Assembly: GCA_946479535.1 (NCBI GenBank)
Contig: CAMLGP010000212.1
Location: forward strand, 1 to 5,926
Origin: an uncultured Bacteroidota bacterium
GTDB taxonomy: Bacteria > Bacteroidota > Bacteroidia > Chitinophagales > Chitinophagaceae
Direction of reading: 5' to 3'
Length of the DNA: 5,926 nt
This document shows, in pieces, positions 1-5,912 of this stretch. The notes under the pieces are model-generated. The model made no database searches. It was not told the DNA's origin and was given only the letters and a program-made list of their open reading frames with translations. Made by a program: the position numbers and the translations under genes. Within the stretch, counting starts at the first letter, position 1. Each line of letters starts with the position of its first letter.

Positions 1-741
1 GTCACCGTCTACGATCTCGGGCCTTTGTCCAAATTCAGCTTTTCCGGTTTGTTGATTGTAGAATCCTTCCCTTGTTTTGATAGTTCGTCCGCTGCTATCC
101 ACAATTGTTGTGTAAGAAATAAACCTTGTGCTTTGGGTTGCAGAATTATATAGAAGTGAGTCGGTGGTAATGGTATAGGCTGGATCTTTTAGCAATACAT
201 TTTTCCTGAAGTAAACATCTTTCAGGTCAGCAAAATATTGTCCTTCCTGGCTGGTAAGCACTGTCTTTTTATTGACAACTTTTCCGCCATGAGTATAGGT
301 ACCAATATTGGTTTCCATATTATACTCCAGGTCAGGAGTAGTAAGGGTAGCTTTCCCATCAGACATTCTAACATTACCATCCAGGTAAGCAAGCTTTTCT
401 TTACTGAGATAACGCAGGTGATTGGACCAGATATCCGTAGTGTCTGAATCATTAATATGTACATTTCCCCACGCTTCAAATACATTGGTGTTGTTATTGA
501 TCACGCAGCTATCGCAATAGAACAGACTTGTTCCCTGGCGCATTTTAACTGTGCCTACAATAATGGTAAGCTTTGTAGTATCATCAATGGTCTTAAAAGT
601 GAGTTGACGGGTATAATTAAGGATTTGAACACGCCTGGATGTATCCTGAGGAGATGTATTAGTAGTAGTTATCTGCGCCTTTACCAGAAGGAAAGGAAAC
701 AACAAGACTAATACACCAAAAAGTTTCTTTCCGTAATTCAT
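1..741 (-). CDS. OstA/LptA-like periplasmic LPS-transport protein, N-terminal part (runs off left edge)
   Basis: The frame opens with ATG at 741-739 and stays open for 247 codons to the left edge, so the C-terminus is missing. Residues 1-22 (MNYGKKLFGV..., ending VKAQ) form a signal peptide with a lysine-bearing n-region, a Leu/Val/Phe core and cleavage expected around KA-Q, placing the protein in the periplasm. The rest is rich in short beta-strands with repeated OstA-type phrases: FYCDSCVINN (74-83), FEAWGNVHI (88-96), YLDGNVRMSDGKATLTT (119-135), LEYNMETNIGTY (138-149), and VYFRKNVLLKDPAYTITTDSL (176-196). These 'made extra by a step, gives GNV' repeats are what the LptA/OstA beta-jellyroll fold shows, and Bacteroidota carry an enlarged OstA-like form. 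The expected role is carrying LPS across the periplasm towards LptD. The start lies 5 bp after the MCE gene's stop, so the two are almost certainly co-transcribed. No strong Shine-Dalgarno is visible, as is usual in this phylum. A CxxC pair sits at C76/C79. The family call is firm; the exact equivalence to LptA is inference. Confidence 0.88.
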   Translation of the reverse strand, partial: MNYGKKLFGVLVLLFPFLLVKAQITTTNTSPQDTSRRVQILNYTRQLTFKTIDDTTKLTIIVGTVKMRQGTSLFYCDSCVINNNTNVFEAWGNVHINDSDTTDIWSNHLRYLSKEKLAYLDGNVRMSDGKATLTTPDLEYNMETNIGTYTHGGKVVNKKTVLTSQEGQYFADLKDVYFRKNVLLKDPAYTITTDSLLYNSATQSTRFISYTTIVDSSGRTIKTREGFYNQQTGKAEFGQRPEIVDGD

Positions 742-746
742 CAAGA

Positions 747-1730
747 CTATTTTGGCACGGAATCTTTAACCAGGGGCGAAGTTAAAGCCCCACCTTTGTC
801 TTTTTTGCCAAACACAGAAAAATTAACGTAGCGTTTTGGATGTGCCCTCAGGTCATCAAGCAGGATTTCTGCGCTCAATACAACATCATTTATTTTATTA
901 TAGAGTGCACGATCATTGATCAGTGCGCCGAGGGTACCATCTGGACTGGAAATTTTGGAAATAGCTGATTTCATCCGGGAAATGGCAACCTGCAATGTAT
1001 CCATTGTTTGTTCCAGCTCCAGTTGAGAAAGTCGTTGTGTAAATTTCCGGGTATTGCTAAGGATAGCTGTAATGCTATCATTATTCTTTTTGAAATTAGT
1101 AGTAATATCATTCACATTTCCTATTGTGGTAGCCAGGGGACCATGTTGCATATCCAGCACCTTATTCAGATTTTCGCTTGCCATTTTAAGGTTGGCAATT
1201 GTTTGCTGAAGATTGGTTTTGGCACCTGCATCAAACAACTTATTGATATTGGTAAAAACTGCGTTAAGAGAATCAAGGCTTGAACGGATCTTAACAAGGG
1301 TAGGACTAACCTGGGAAGATAGATCCCCAATTATCCCATTATCCTGGCGGGTGGCCAACGTATCACCATTGGACAAATATTTTTGTGAATCTCCTTTTTC
1401 AATAATAAGGGTAGATGATCCAACCAGGCCCGGTGAAATATAGGCAACAGAATTATCGGGAATGTTGATCTTTCGATTGAGGCTAATGGTGACATCAACA
1501 TGACTTATGTCCTTATCGGTGGGTTCTATATCATAAACAGTACCGATAGTAACACCGTTGATCTTTACAAGATTGGATTTATCCAGGGGGGCCAGGTTAT
1601 CAAAAATTGCGTGGATCTTTGTGGAACTATTAAAGATATCTTTTCCTTTAAGGAAATTAAATCCCAATAGAAGCAGTGCCAGGGCAAGTATTGTAAGTAG
1701 CCCGACCTTTGTTTCGTTATTAATCTTCAT
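747..1730 (-). CDS. MCE family (MlaD-type) lipid-transport protein
   Basis: This 327-residue protein is anchored in the inner membrane and probably binds phospholipid for an Mla-type ABC transporter. Residues 8-27 (VGLLTILALALLLLGFNFLK) form one N-terminal transmembrane helix after a short cytoplasmic tail, with no cleavage site. The MCE domain spans about 36-113, with typical elements FDNLAPLDKSNLVKINGVTIGTV (43-65), the valine/isoleucine strand HVDVTISL (77-84), IPDNSVAYIS (90-99) and LVGSSTLIIEKG (102-113). Residues 135-290 are mostly helical and Ser/Asn/Leu rich, as in MlaD/PqiB-type helical extensions. The C-terminal block, DGTLGALINDRALYNKI (264-280) then DLRAHPKRYVNFSVFGKK (293-310), is the ending I associate with Bacteroidota MCE proteins. 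ATG at 1730-1728 is the only sensible start because the helix follows directly. The gene stops with TAG at 749-747, 5 bp before the OstA-like gene. The MlaE/MlaF partners are not here and would have to be encoded elsewhere. Confidence 0.93.
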   Translation of the reverse strand: MKINNETKVGLLTILALALLLLGFNFLKGKDIFNSSTKIHAIFDNLAPLDKSNLVKINGVTIGTVYDIEPTDKDISHVDVTISLNRKINIPDNSVAYISPGLVGSSTLIIEKGDSQKYLSNGDTLATRQDNGIIGDLSSQVSPTLVKIRSSLDSLNAVFTNINKLFDAGAKTNLQQTIANLKMASENLNKVLDMQHGPLATTIGNVNDITTNFKKNNDSITAILSNTRKFTQRLSQLELEQTMDTLQVAISRMKSAISKISSPDGTLGALINDRALYNKINDVVLSAEILLDDLRAHPKRYVNFSVFGKKDKGGALTSPLVKDSVPK

Positions 1731-1792
1731 TTAGTCCGGTCTTTTCGAAAGCGCCAAATTAACCAAAATAACTGAGAATTAGGGAAATGTGA

Positions 1793-1814
1793 GATTTTGA
1801 AATTTTGAAATTGG
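1793..1814 (-). repeat. AT-rich repeat, left inverted copy
   Basis: On the plus strand this reads as two ATTTTGAA units followed by ATTGG. Its reverse complement begins CCAATTTCAAAATTTC and matches the sequence at 2114-2134 apart from one extra base and one substitution. It continues on its right side into the perfect palindrome GGAAATTTCC at 1814-1823. Low-complexity AT words of this kind are common between genes in Bacteroidota, so the match could be part of a dispersed repeat family or simple sequence drift. Confidence 0.6.
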
Positions 1815-1835
1815 GAAATTTCCAAATTTTTACGC

Positions 1836-1864
1836 CCTTGCTGGTGTTTCCCGGCCAACCAAGG
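1836..1864. repeat. Imperfect hairpin (CCTTGCTGG ... CCAACCAAGG)
   Basis: The left arm CCTTGCTGG (1836-1844) pairs with the right arm CCAACCAAGG (1855-1864) around a 10-base loop, with one wobble or mismatch and one bulged base. It is about 105 bp upstream of the MCE start codon, so in a minus-strand transcript it could sit in a 5' leader or just upstream of the promoter. No U-run follows on either strand, so a simple intrinsic terminator is not supported. Confidence 0.45.
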
Positions 1865-1885
1865 ATATTTTCTAATTTCAAAAGT

Positions 1886-1969
1886 AAAGGGAGCACCAAC
1901 AACCTGCTATATGAAAGCGACATTACAAAAGAACATATTACCAAATAGGCTATACGTTGGTGTTCCTTT
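1886..1969. repeat. Long-armed inverted repeat with 55-bp spacer
   Basis: AAAGGGAGCACCAAC (1886-1900) is complementary to GTTGGTGTTCCTTT (1956-1969) with one substitution and one single-base bulge. In a plus-strand RNA the substitution becomes a G-U pair; in a minus-strand RNA it is an A-C mismatch, so folding would be better as plus-strand RNA. The spacer is 55 bp. The arm pair lies in the middle of the gene-free gap, inside the interval bounded by the AT-rich inverted copies. Function unknown. Confidence 0.5.
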
Positions 1970-2035
1970 GCCTGTTTATACCAGGAGTAGATTGAACTAA
2001 ACGGGAAAAACCAACAACAGCGTAATTTTTTAGAT

Positions 2036-2053
2036 TGAAAGTACCGGCTTTCA
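2036..2053. repeat. Short perfect hairpin TGAAAG-TACCGG-CTTTCA
   Basis: A perfect 6-bp stem closes a 6-base loop. On the minus strand it is about 90 bp past the amidase stop, the right place for a 3' end, but it is followed by an A-run rather than a T-run, so terminator function is doubtful. Confidence 0.4.
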
Positions 2054-2064
2054 GTTTAAAGTTT

Positions 2065-2090
2065 GTAACCCTGCCATTTCAGAGGGTTAC
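2065..2090 (-). terminator. Possible transcript-end hairpin downstream of the amidase gene
   Basis: GTAACCCT (2065-2072) and AGGGTTAC (2083-2090) form a perfect 8-bp stem with a 10-base loop, the strongest hairpin in the gap. It lies 53 bp beyond the amidase stop codon on the strand being transcribed, fitting a 3'-end stabilising or terminating structure. Downstream in that direction the sequence is AAACTTTAAACTG, without a clean T-run, so a classical Rho-independent terminator is not established. It could equally be part of a repeat element. Confidence 0.4.
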
Positions 2091-2113
2091 TTCAAAACCA
2101 ATTTCGAAATATT

Positions 2114-2134
2114 CCAATTTCAAATTTCGAAATC
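2114..2134 (+). repeat. AT-rich repeat, right inverted copy
   Basis: This begins CCAATTTCAAATTTCG and is the inverted partner of 1793-1814, about 300 bp away. It ends in the perfect 10-bp palindrome ATTTCGAAAT (2124-2133), which occurs a second time at 2101-2110, and the word CCAATTTC is likewise doubled (2098-2105 and 2114-2121). It lies just after the amidase stop codon. Confidence 0.6.
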
Positions 2135-2143
2135 CTTCTTATC

Positions 2144-3109
2144 TCAAGGAGAAGTACTAATTGACTTGGATTCAATCTTTTCCTTATATGCCCTGAAAGC
2201 ATTGACCAGATTACCCACAATTTCTTCCTGACCCTCATCACTATTGATATACTTTTCTTCCTCCCTGTTGGTAATAAAACCGATCTCTACAAGTATGCTT
2301 GGCATACCCGTTGCCTGAAGCACCCATATCCCCTTATTATTCCTTTGTTTTACGCCACGACTTTCACGACCCGTAGATACAAATTCTTTTTCCACAAGAT
2401 CTGCCAACTCATGGCTCTTGCGGAAATAATGCTGGGCGTAAATAAGCATCCTGGCTTTTTCTGCCGGATCGGAAGGATCGGGGAGAGTTAGTGTGGAAGT
2501 TGAATCCATTTCAGCATAATCCTCCATATTTTCATTCTTATTGATGGAGCTCACCTTGTCATCATTCTTTCCAACAGCCCAGATATAGGTTTCCGTTCCT
2601 TTTGTTACATTCTCCCGCCAGACAGTAGTGTATCTATTGACGTAATAAGTCTGTTTTACTTTTTTCCCTTTCCTTTTCACATACCGGGTCCTTGGAGTGC
2701 GACCCACTACAACTTTTTCATACCATCCACCCGGACCACGGCCAATAGCATTACAATGAATGGCAATGAAAAGATCCCCGCCAGATTCATTGGCAAGGTC
2801 TGCACGATATCTCAATCCTTCATCTTTTGTTCTTTTATTACCGGGCATAACATCTGTGGTCCTGGTATAAATGATCTTCAGATCAGGAAATTCTTTCTCC
2901 AGGGCCTTACCGAATTTTAGAGATACTGAAAGGGCAACATCCGCTTCATTGGAGAATAAACCGTGGGCGCCCGGATCAATTCCTCCATGGCCGGGGTCAA
3001 TGACCAGGGTGCGTATCGTTGCTTTGGGCAGAGGAGAATTCTCCCTGGTGAAGGAGAGAAGAATTAGAGATGTAAAAAAAGAGAACATTAAAAATATGGC
3101 TCGTCTCAT
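2144..3109 (-). CDS. N-acetylmuramoyl-L-alanine amidase, zinc Amidase_3 family
   Basis: This exported cell-wall hydrolase cuts the amide bond between N-acetylmuramic acid and L-alanine of the peptide stem. Numbering from ATG at 3109-3107 (321 residues), residues 1-20 (MRRAIFLMFSFFTSLILLSF) are a signal peptide or anchor. The catalytic domain begins TLVIDPGHGGIDPGAHG (34-50). Zinc ligands are His41, Glu55 (SNEADVAL) and His118 (FIAIHCNA); the catalytic Glu275 is in SILVEIGFITN. All four key residues are present. Between HCNA and GTETYIW (171-177) is an unusually basic stretch, KRKGKKVKQTYYVNRY (145-160), and an acidic block, NENMEDYAEMD (192-202), follows. There is no SPOR or AMIN domain. A GTG at 3118-3116 would add three residues (MKL); ATG is preferred because GTG starts are rarer and both give a usable signal peptide. 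The gene is divergent from lptD, and the two starts are only about 80 bp apart. Physiological role (division, recycling or remodelling) is not readable from sequence. Confidence 0.93.
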   Translation of the reverse strand: MRRAIFLMFSFFTSLILLSFTRENSPLPKATIRTLVIDPGHGGIDPGAHGLFSNEADVALSVSLKFGKALEKEFPDLKIIYTRTTDVMPGNKRTKDEGLRYRADLANESGGDLFIAIHCNAIGRGPGGWYEKVVVGRTPRTRYVKRKGKKVKQTYYVNRYTTVWRENVTKGTETYIWAVGKNDDKVSSINKNENMEDYAEMDSTSTLTLPDPSDPAEKARMLIYAQHYFRKSHELADLVEKEFVSTGRESRGVKQRNNKGIWVLQATGMPSILVEIGFITNREEEKYINSDEGQEEIVGNLVNAFRAYKEKIESKSISTSP

Positions 3110-3152
3110 GAGTTTCACTCTTTTTTTGGGTTTATGACGGAATCTTCACAAA

Positions 3153-3180
3153 TTGTTTAAGGACGAATGAGTTATTTTTG
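3153..3180 (+). promoter_or_regulatory. Bacteroidota-type promoter for lptD (TTG - 17 bp - TATTTTTG)
   Basis: TATTTTTG at 3173-3180 matches the Bacteroidota -7 consensus TAnnTTTG at every defined position, and a TTG at 3153-3155, 17 bp upstream, fits the -33 element. Transcription would begin within a few bases of 3184-3188, leaving only about 4-8 bases before the ATG at 3192. On the other strand of this intergenic space I see no comparable match for the amidase gene. Confidence 0.6.
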
Positions 3181-3191
3181 TTTCTAACCGT

Positions 3192-5912
3192 ATGACGCAA
3201 CTGCACAAATTTAGTTTAAAATCTCTGTTTATCCGGATAACCATGGCAGCTATCTTTTTTACGATAACGAGTAAATTAGATGCGCAACGTGTTATTAATC
3301 CACAATTTGGCAGTCCTTTAACAAGTCCGATAAATGCGACCGATACAATAAAACCCCGGGTTACTGATTCAACTGATCGAATCAGATTCATTGGCTCTGA
3401 TACTACTCACCCCATTAACGATTCCAGTCACCGCATTGATACATTTTCACTCAAACTTTCCAAAGATTCACTGGATGCGCCCGTGACCTATTTTGCCAAA
3501 GACTCCGCTGTGGTAATGGTAGGGGCAAAAAAAATATATTTATACGGACAAACCAAGACCGATTACCAGGATATTACATTAACGGCTCCAAAAGTGGAGA
3601 TAGACCAGCAGTCCCAGATCATGACCGCCTACAATGGGAAGGACAGTACCGGAGCTGTCTCGGAAGAAGCCAAATTTACCCAGGGGGATCAGGCATTCAC
3701 CAGTGATACCATTAGATATAATTTCAAAACACAGCGGGGACTTACCACCAATACCATTACAGAATCCGGCGAAATGTTTGTTCATGGACAAATAGTCAAG
3801 AAAGTTGACAAGAATACTACCTATATAAAGAACGGGTTCTTTACCACCTGTAATTATGACGACCCGCATTTTGGCTTTAAAACCGGAAAGCTGAAAATGA
3901 TCAATAAGAAACTGGCAATTTCAGGTCCAACCCACCCGGAATTTGAAGGAGTGCCCGTTCCAATTGTTCTTCCATTTGGCTTCTTTCCATTAAGCCAGGG
4001 CCGCCACTCAGGATTCCTGCCGCCCCAATTTACTACCAATGACCAGTTCGGTTTGGGACTGGAGGGATTGGGTTATTATCATGTTGTGAATGAAAACTGG
4101 GATGTAAAGACCTATGGCAACGTTTATTCTTATGGGGGATGGTCCGCCAATGTGAGCCCCACTTATGTTAAGCGTTACCGGTTCAGAGGGTCTTTCAATT
4201 TTGGATTGCAGCATACAAAGCGCAATTTCAAAGGAGATCCTGATTATTATGCCAACAACAGTTATACATTGACCTGGAGCCACCAGGTGGATCAGAAGGC
4301 AAGGCCTGGGACCACTTTCTCCGCCAATGTTAATGCCAGTTCAACTTCTTACAACAGAAATGTACCCAATAGTCCCAATCTTAATTTCCAGAATCAGTTA
4401 GGATCGTCAATTGCCTATTCCAAAACATGGGTAGACAAACCTTATAATTTAACGGTAAGCGCCAACCACAACCAGAATAACCAGACGGGCCTGGTTACAG
4501 TGAACCTGCCGGATATGGGTTTTACCGTAACCACACTATATCCTTTCCAGAAAAAAGAATTTGCAGGAACCAAGAAATGGTATGAGCAATTGGGAATAGG
4601 GTACAACGGTAGTTTTAGAAACTCGGTTTCATTTTATGATACGGCATTTAAATTGCGCAACCTGATTGACACATTGCAATGGGGAGCTCAGCATAATATA
4701 CCTATCACATTATCCCTGCCACCCATTCTGAATGGAGCAGTTATGGTTTCTCCCTCCATCAGTTATTCGCAGGTATGGATAGCTCAAAAGACAAGGTTAA
4801 AATGGAACACTGCGGAGCAGAAGCTGGATACCAATATCAACAAAGGATTCTTTATTGATCAGCAGGCATCAGTAGGTTTGAGCCTTAGCAGTGCTCTCTT
4901 TGGAACTTATCAGTTTAAGAATTCGAGAGTGGTTGCTATCCGGCACGTGATCCGCCCATCAATCGGGATCAATTACAGGCCTGATCTTTCCAAAGGCCAT
5001 TTTTATTCTGATACGGTCAATTCCCAGGGATATGTAGCACGTTTCTCCGAGTTCCAGGGAGGATTATTTGGAGGTTATGGTGAAGGTAGATCAGGTGGAT
5101 TATCCTTTTCACTCGACAATAACCTCCAGATGAAATGGCGGTCTAAAAAGGATACCGGTGATGCGGCCATTAAAAAGGTAAACCTGATTGATGGTTATGG
5201 CCTGACCACCTCCTATAATTTCCTGGCAGACTCAATGAGGTTAAGTCCCATCCAACTCTATTTGCGCGCAAATCTTTTTGAAAAGATCAACCTCAATGCA
5301 TCGGGTTCCATAAGCCCTTACCAGGTTGATGGATTTGGAAGGGATATTGGAAAATATGCATGGGCAGGAAGAGGATTCAGTCTGGGAAGACTTACTTCAG
5401 GTAGTATATCCTTATCTACCTCTTTCCAAAGTAAAGCAAAAGATGAAAAGAAAGAAAAGGAAAATAAAGAGCGCCTGGATGCAGAGTTGAATGATCCGAG
5501 AGTAGTGGCAGACCGGCAGCGTTTGCTGGACTATATGCGACAAAACCCCGCTGAATTTGTTGATTTCAATATTCCATGGCAGGTAAGCCTTTCTTATTCA
5601 TTATATTTCCGCGAGCAATTCAAAACGGATTATAGCGGGTTTGAAAAGATCATCAGTTCCAATGTGAATTTTAGTGGCAGCTTTAGCCTTACGCCCAAAT
5701 GGAATTTCAGTGTGAATGGTTATTATGATTTTGATACTAAAAAGCTGCAAACCTTTACAATGGGTATCTCCAGGGATATGCACTGCTGGCAGATGTCCAT
5801 CAATGTAACTCCGATTGGATTATACCGGTTCTTCAACTTTACGATAAGTCCTAAATCAGGTATTCTTCAGGATCTGCGTATTAACAGGTCTCGCAGTTTC
5901 ACCAATTTTTAA
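3192..5912 (+). CDS. lptD: LPS-assembly outer-membrane protein LptD (Bacteroidota type)
   Basis: This 906-residue protein is the likely outer-membrane exit for lipopolysaccharide. Residues 1-32 form a signal peptide (K6, K10, R15, hydrophobic core, cleavage near LDA-Q). A Ser/Thr/Asp-rich linker (about 45-95) leads to an OstA/LptA-like periplasmic domain at about 97-245, with YFAKDSAVVMVGAKKIYLYG (100-119), ITLTAPKVEID (128-138) and NGFFTTCNYDDPHFGFK (214-230). The LptD signature region follows: SGPTHPEFEGVPVPIVLPFG (244-263), FFPLSQGRHSGFLPP (264-278). From about 285 to the end, alternating aromatic/polar strands form the barrel. A highly charged, probably helical segment, KAKDEKKEKENKERLDAE (748-765) up to DYMRQNPAEFVDFNIPW (780-796), interrupts it. 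The protein ends in Phe after DMHCWQMSI (862-870). Only two cysteines exist, C220 and C865. Length is typical of the Bacteroidota form, somewhat longer than E. coli LptD. The start is the only ATG after the in-frame stop at 3168; the inner Met18 would lose the basic n-region. An LptE partner is not in the window. Confidence 0.92.
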   Translation: MTQLHKFSLKSLFIRITMAAIFFTITSKLDAQRVINPQFGSPLTSPINATDTIKPRVTDSTDRIRFIGSDTTHPINDSSHRIDTFSLKLSKDSLDAPVTYFAKDSAVVMVGAKKIYLYGQTKTDYQDITLTAPKVEIDQQSQIMTAYNGKDSTGAVSEEAKFTQGDQAFTSDTIRYNFKTQRGLTTNTITESGEMFVHGQIVKKVDKNTTYIKNGFFTTCNYDDPHFGFKTGKLKMINKKLAISGPTHPEFEGVPVPIVLPFGFFPLSQGRHSGFLPPQFTTNDQFGLGLEGLGYYHVVNENWDVKTYGNVYSYGGWSANVSPTYVKRYRFRGSFNFGLQHTKRNFKGDPDYYANNSYTLTWSHQVDQKARPGTTFSANVNASSTSYNRNVPNSPNLNFQNQLGSSIAYSKTWVDKPYNLTVSANHNQNNQTGLVTVNLPDMGFTVTTLYPFQKKEFAGTKKWYEQLGIGYNGSFRNSVSFYDTAFKLRNLIDTLQWGAQHNIPITLSLPPILNGAVMVSPSISYSQVWIAQKTRLKWNTAEQKLDTNINKGFFIDQQASVGLSLSSALFGTYQFKNSRVVAIRHVIRPSIGINYRPDLSKGHFYSDTVNSQGYVARFSEFQGGLFGGYGEGRSGGLSFSLDNNLQMKWRSKKDTGDAAIKKVNLIDGYGLTTSYNFLADSMRLSPIQLYLRANLFEKINLNASGSISPYQVDGFGRDIGKYAWAGRGFSLGRLTSGSISLSTSFQSKAKDEKKEKENKERLDAELNDPRVVADRQRLLDYMRQNPAEFVDFNIPWQVSLSYSLYFREQFKTDYSGFEKIISSNVNFSGSFSLTPKWNFSVNGYYDFDTKKLQTFTMGISRDMHCWQMSINVTPIGLYRFFNFTISPKSGILQDLRINRSRSFTNF

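Larger units (their letters stand above)
1731..2143. other. 413-bp gene-free gap between amidase and MCE genes
   Basis: I find no credible gene in this stretch. The only notable open frame (minus strand, 1759-1944, 61 codons) overlaps the AT-rich repeat and shows no domain. The gap instead holds AT-rich AAATTTC/GAAATTT words at both ends, placed as inverted copies, plus four hairpin-forming inverted repeats listed separately. The promoter and 5' leader of the MCE-OstA operon should lie in its left part. Near-matches to the Bacteroidota -7 element (TAnnTTTG) exist on the minus strand around 1755-1770 (TTATTTTG and TTAATTTG, one mismatch each), but neither has a well-spaced TTG upstream, so I do not call a promoter there. 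Confidence 0.7.

Noticed and set aside
222..485. 87-codon minus-strand frame
   Set aside because: It is an out-of-frame shadow of the OstA-like gene, whose own frame runs unbroken from 741 to the left edge with a signal peptide and OstA motifs.
457..711. 84-codon plus-strand frame
   Set aside because: Antisense shadow of the OstA-like gene; no recognisable protein features.
1008..1443. Two plus-strand frames opposite the MCE gene
   Set aside because: Antisense to a well-supported MCE coding sequence; no domain or plausible start context.
1759..1944. 61-codon minus-strand open frame inside the intergenic gap
   Set aside because: Its C-terminal half is translated from the AT-rich repeat and gives repetitive Phe/Lys/Ile residues; there is no domain, and no sign of selection for coding can be read from one sequence.
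2036..2090. Bidirectional intrinsic terminator pair
   Set aside because: Both hairpins are real inverted repeats, but neither is followed by a clear T-run on either strand, so only a tentative 3'-end structure is listed.
1731..2143. CRISPR array or tRNA/riboswitch in the gap
   Set aside because: The repeated words are not regularly spaced with unique spacers, and I see no cloverleaf or known riboswitch core.
3146..3391. 81-codon minus-strand frame covering the lptD promoter and signal-peptide region
   Set aside because: It overlaps the N-terminus of lptD and the divergent promoter region; composition is what antisense of a signal peptide gives.
3192..5912. TonB-dependent receptor or other large outer-membrane protein as an alternative for the 906-residue product
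   Set aside because: There is no plug domain or TonB box; the OstA-like N-terminal domain and the FTTC, VPVPIVLPFGFFP and HCWQM blocks fit LptD.
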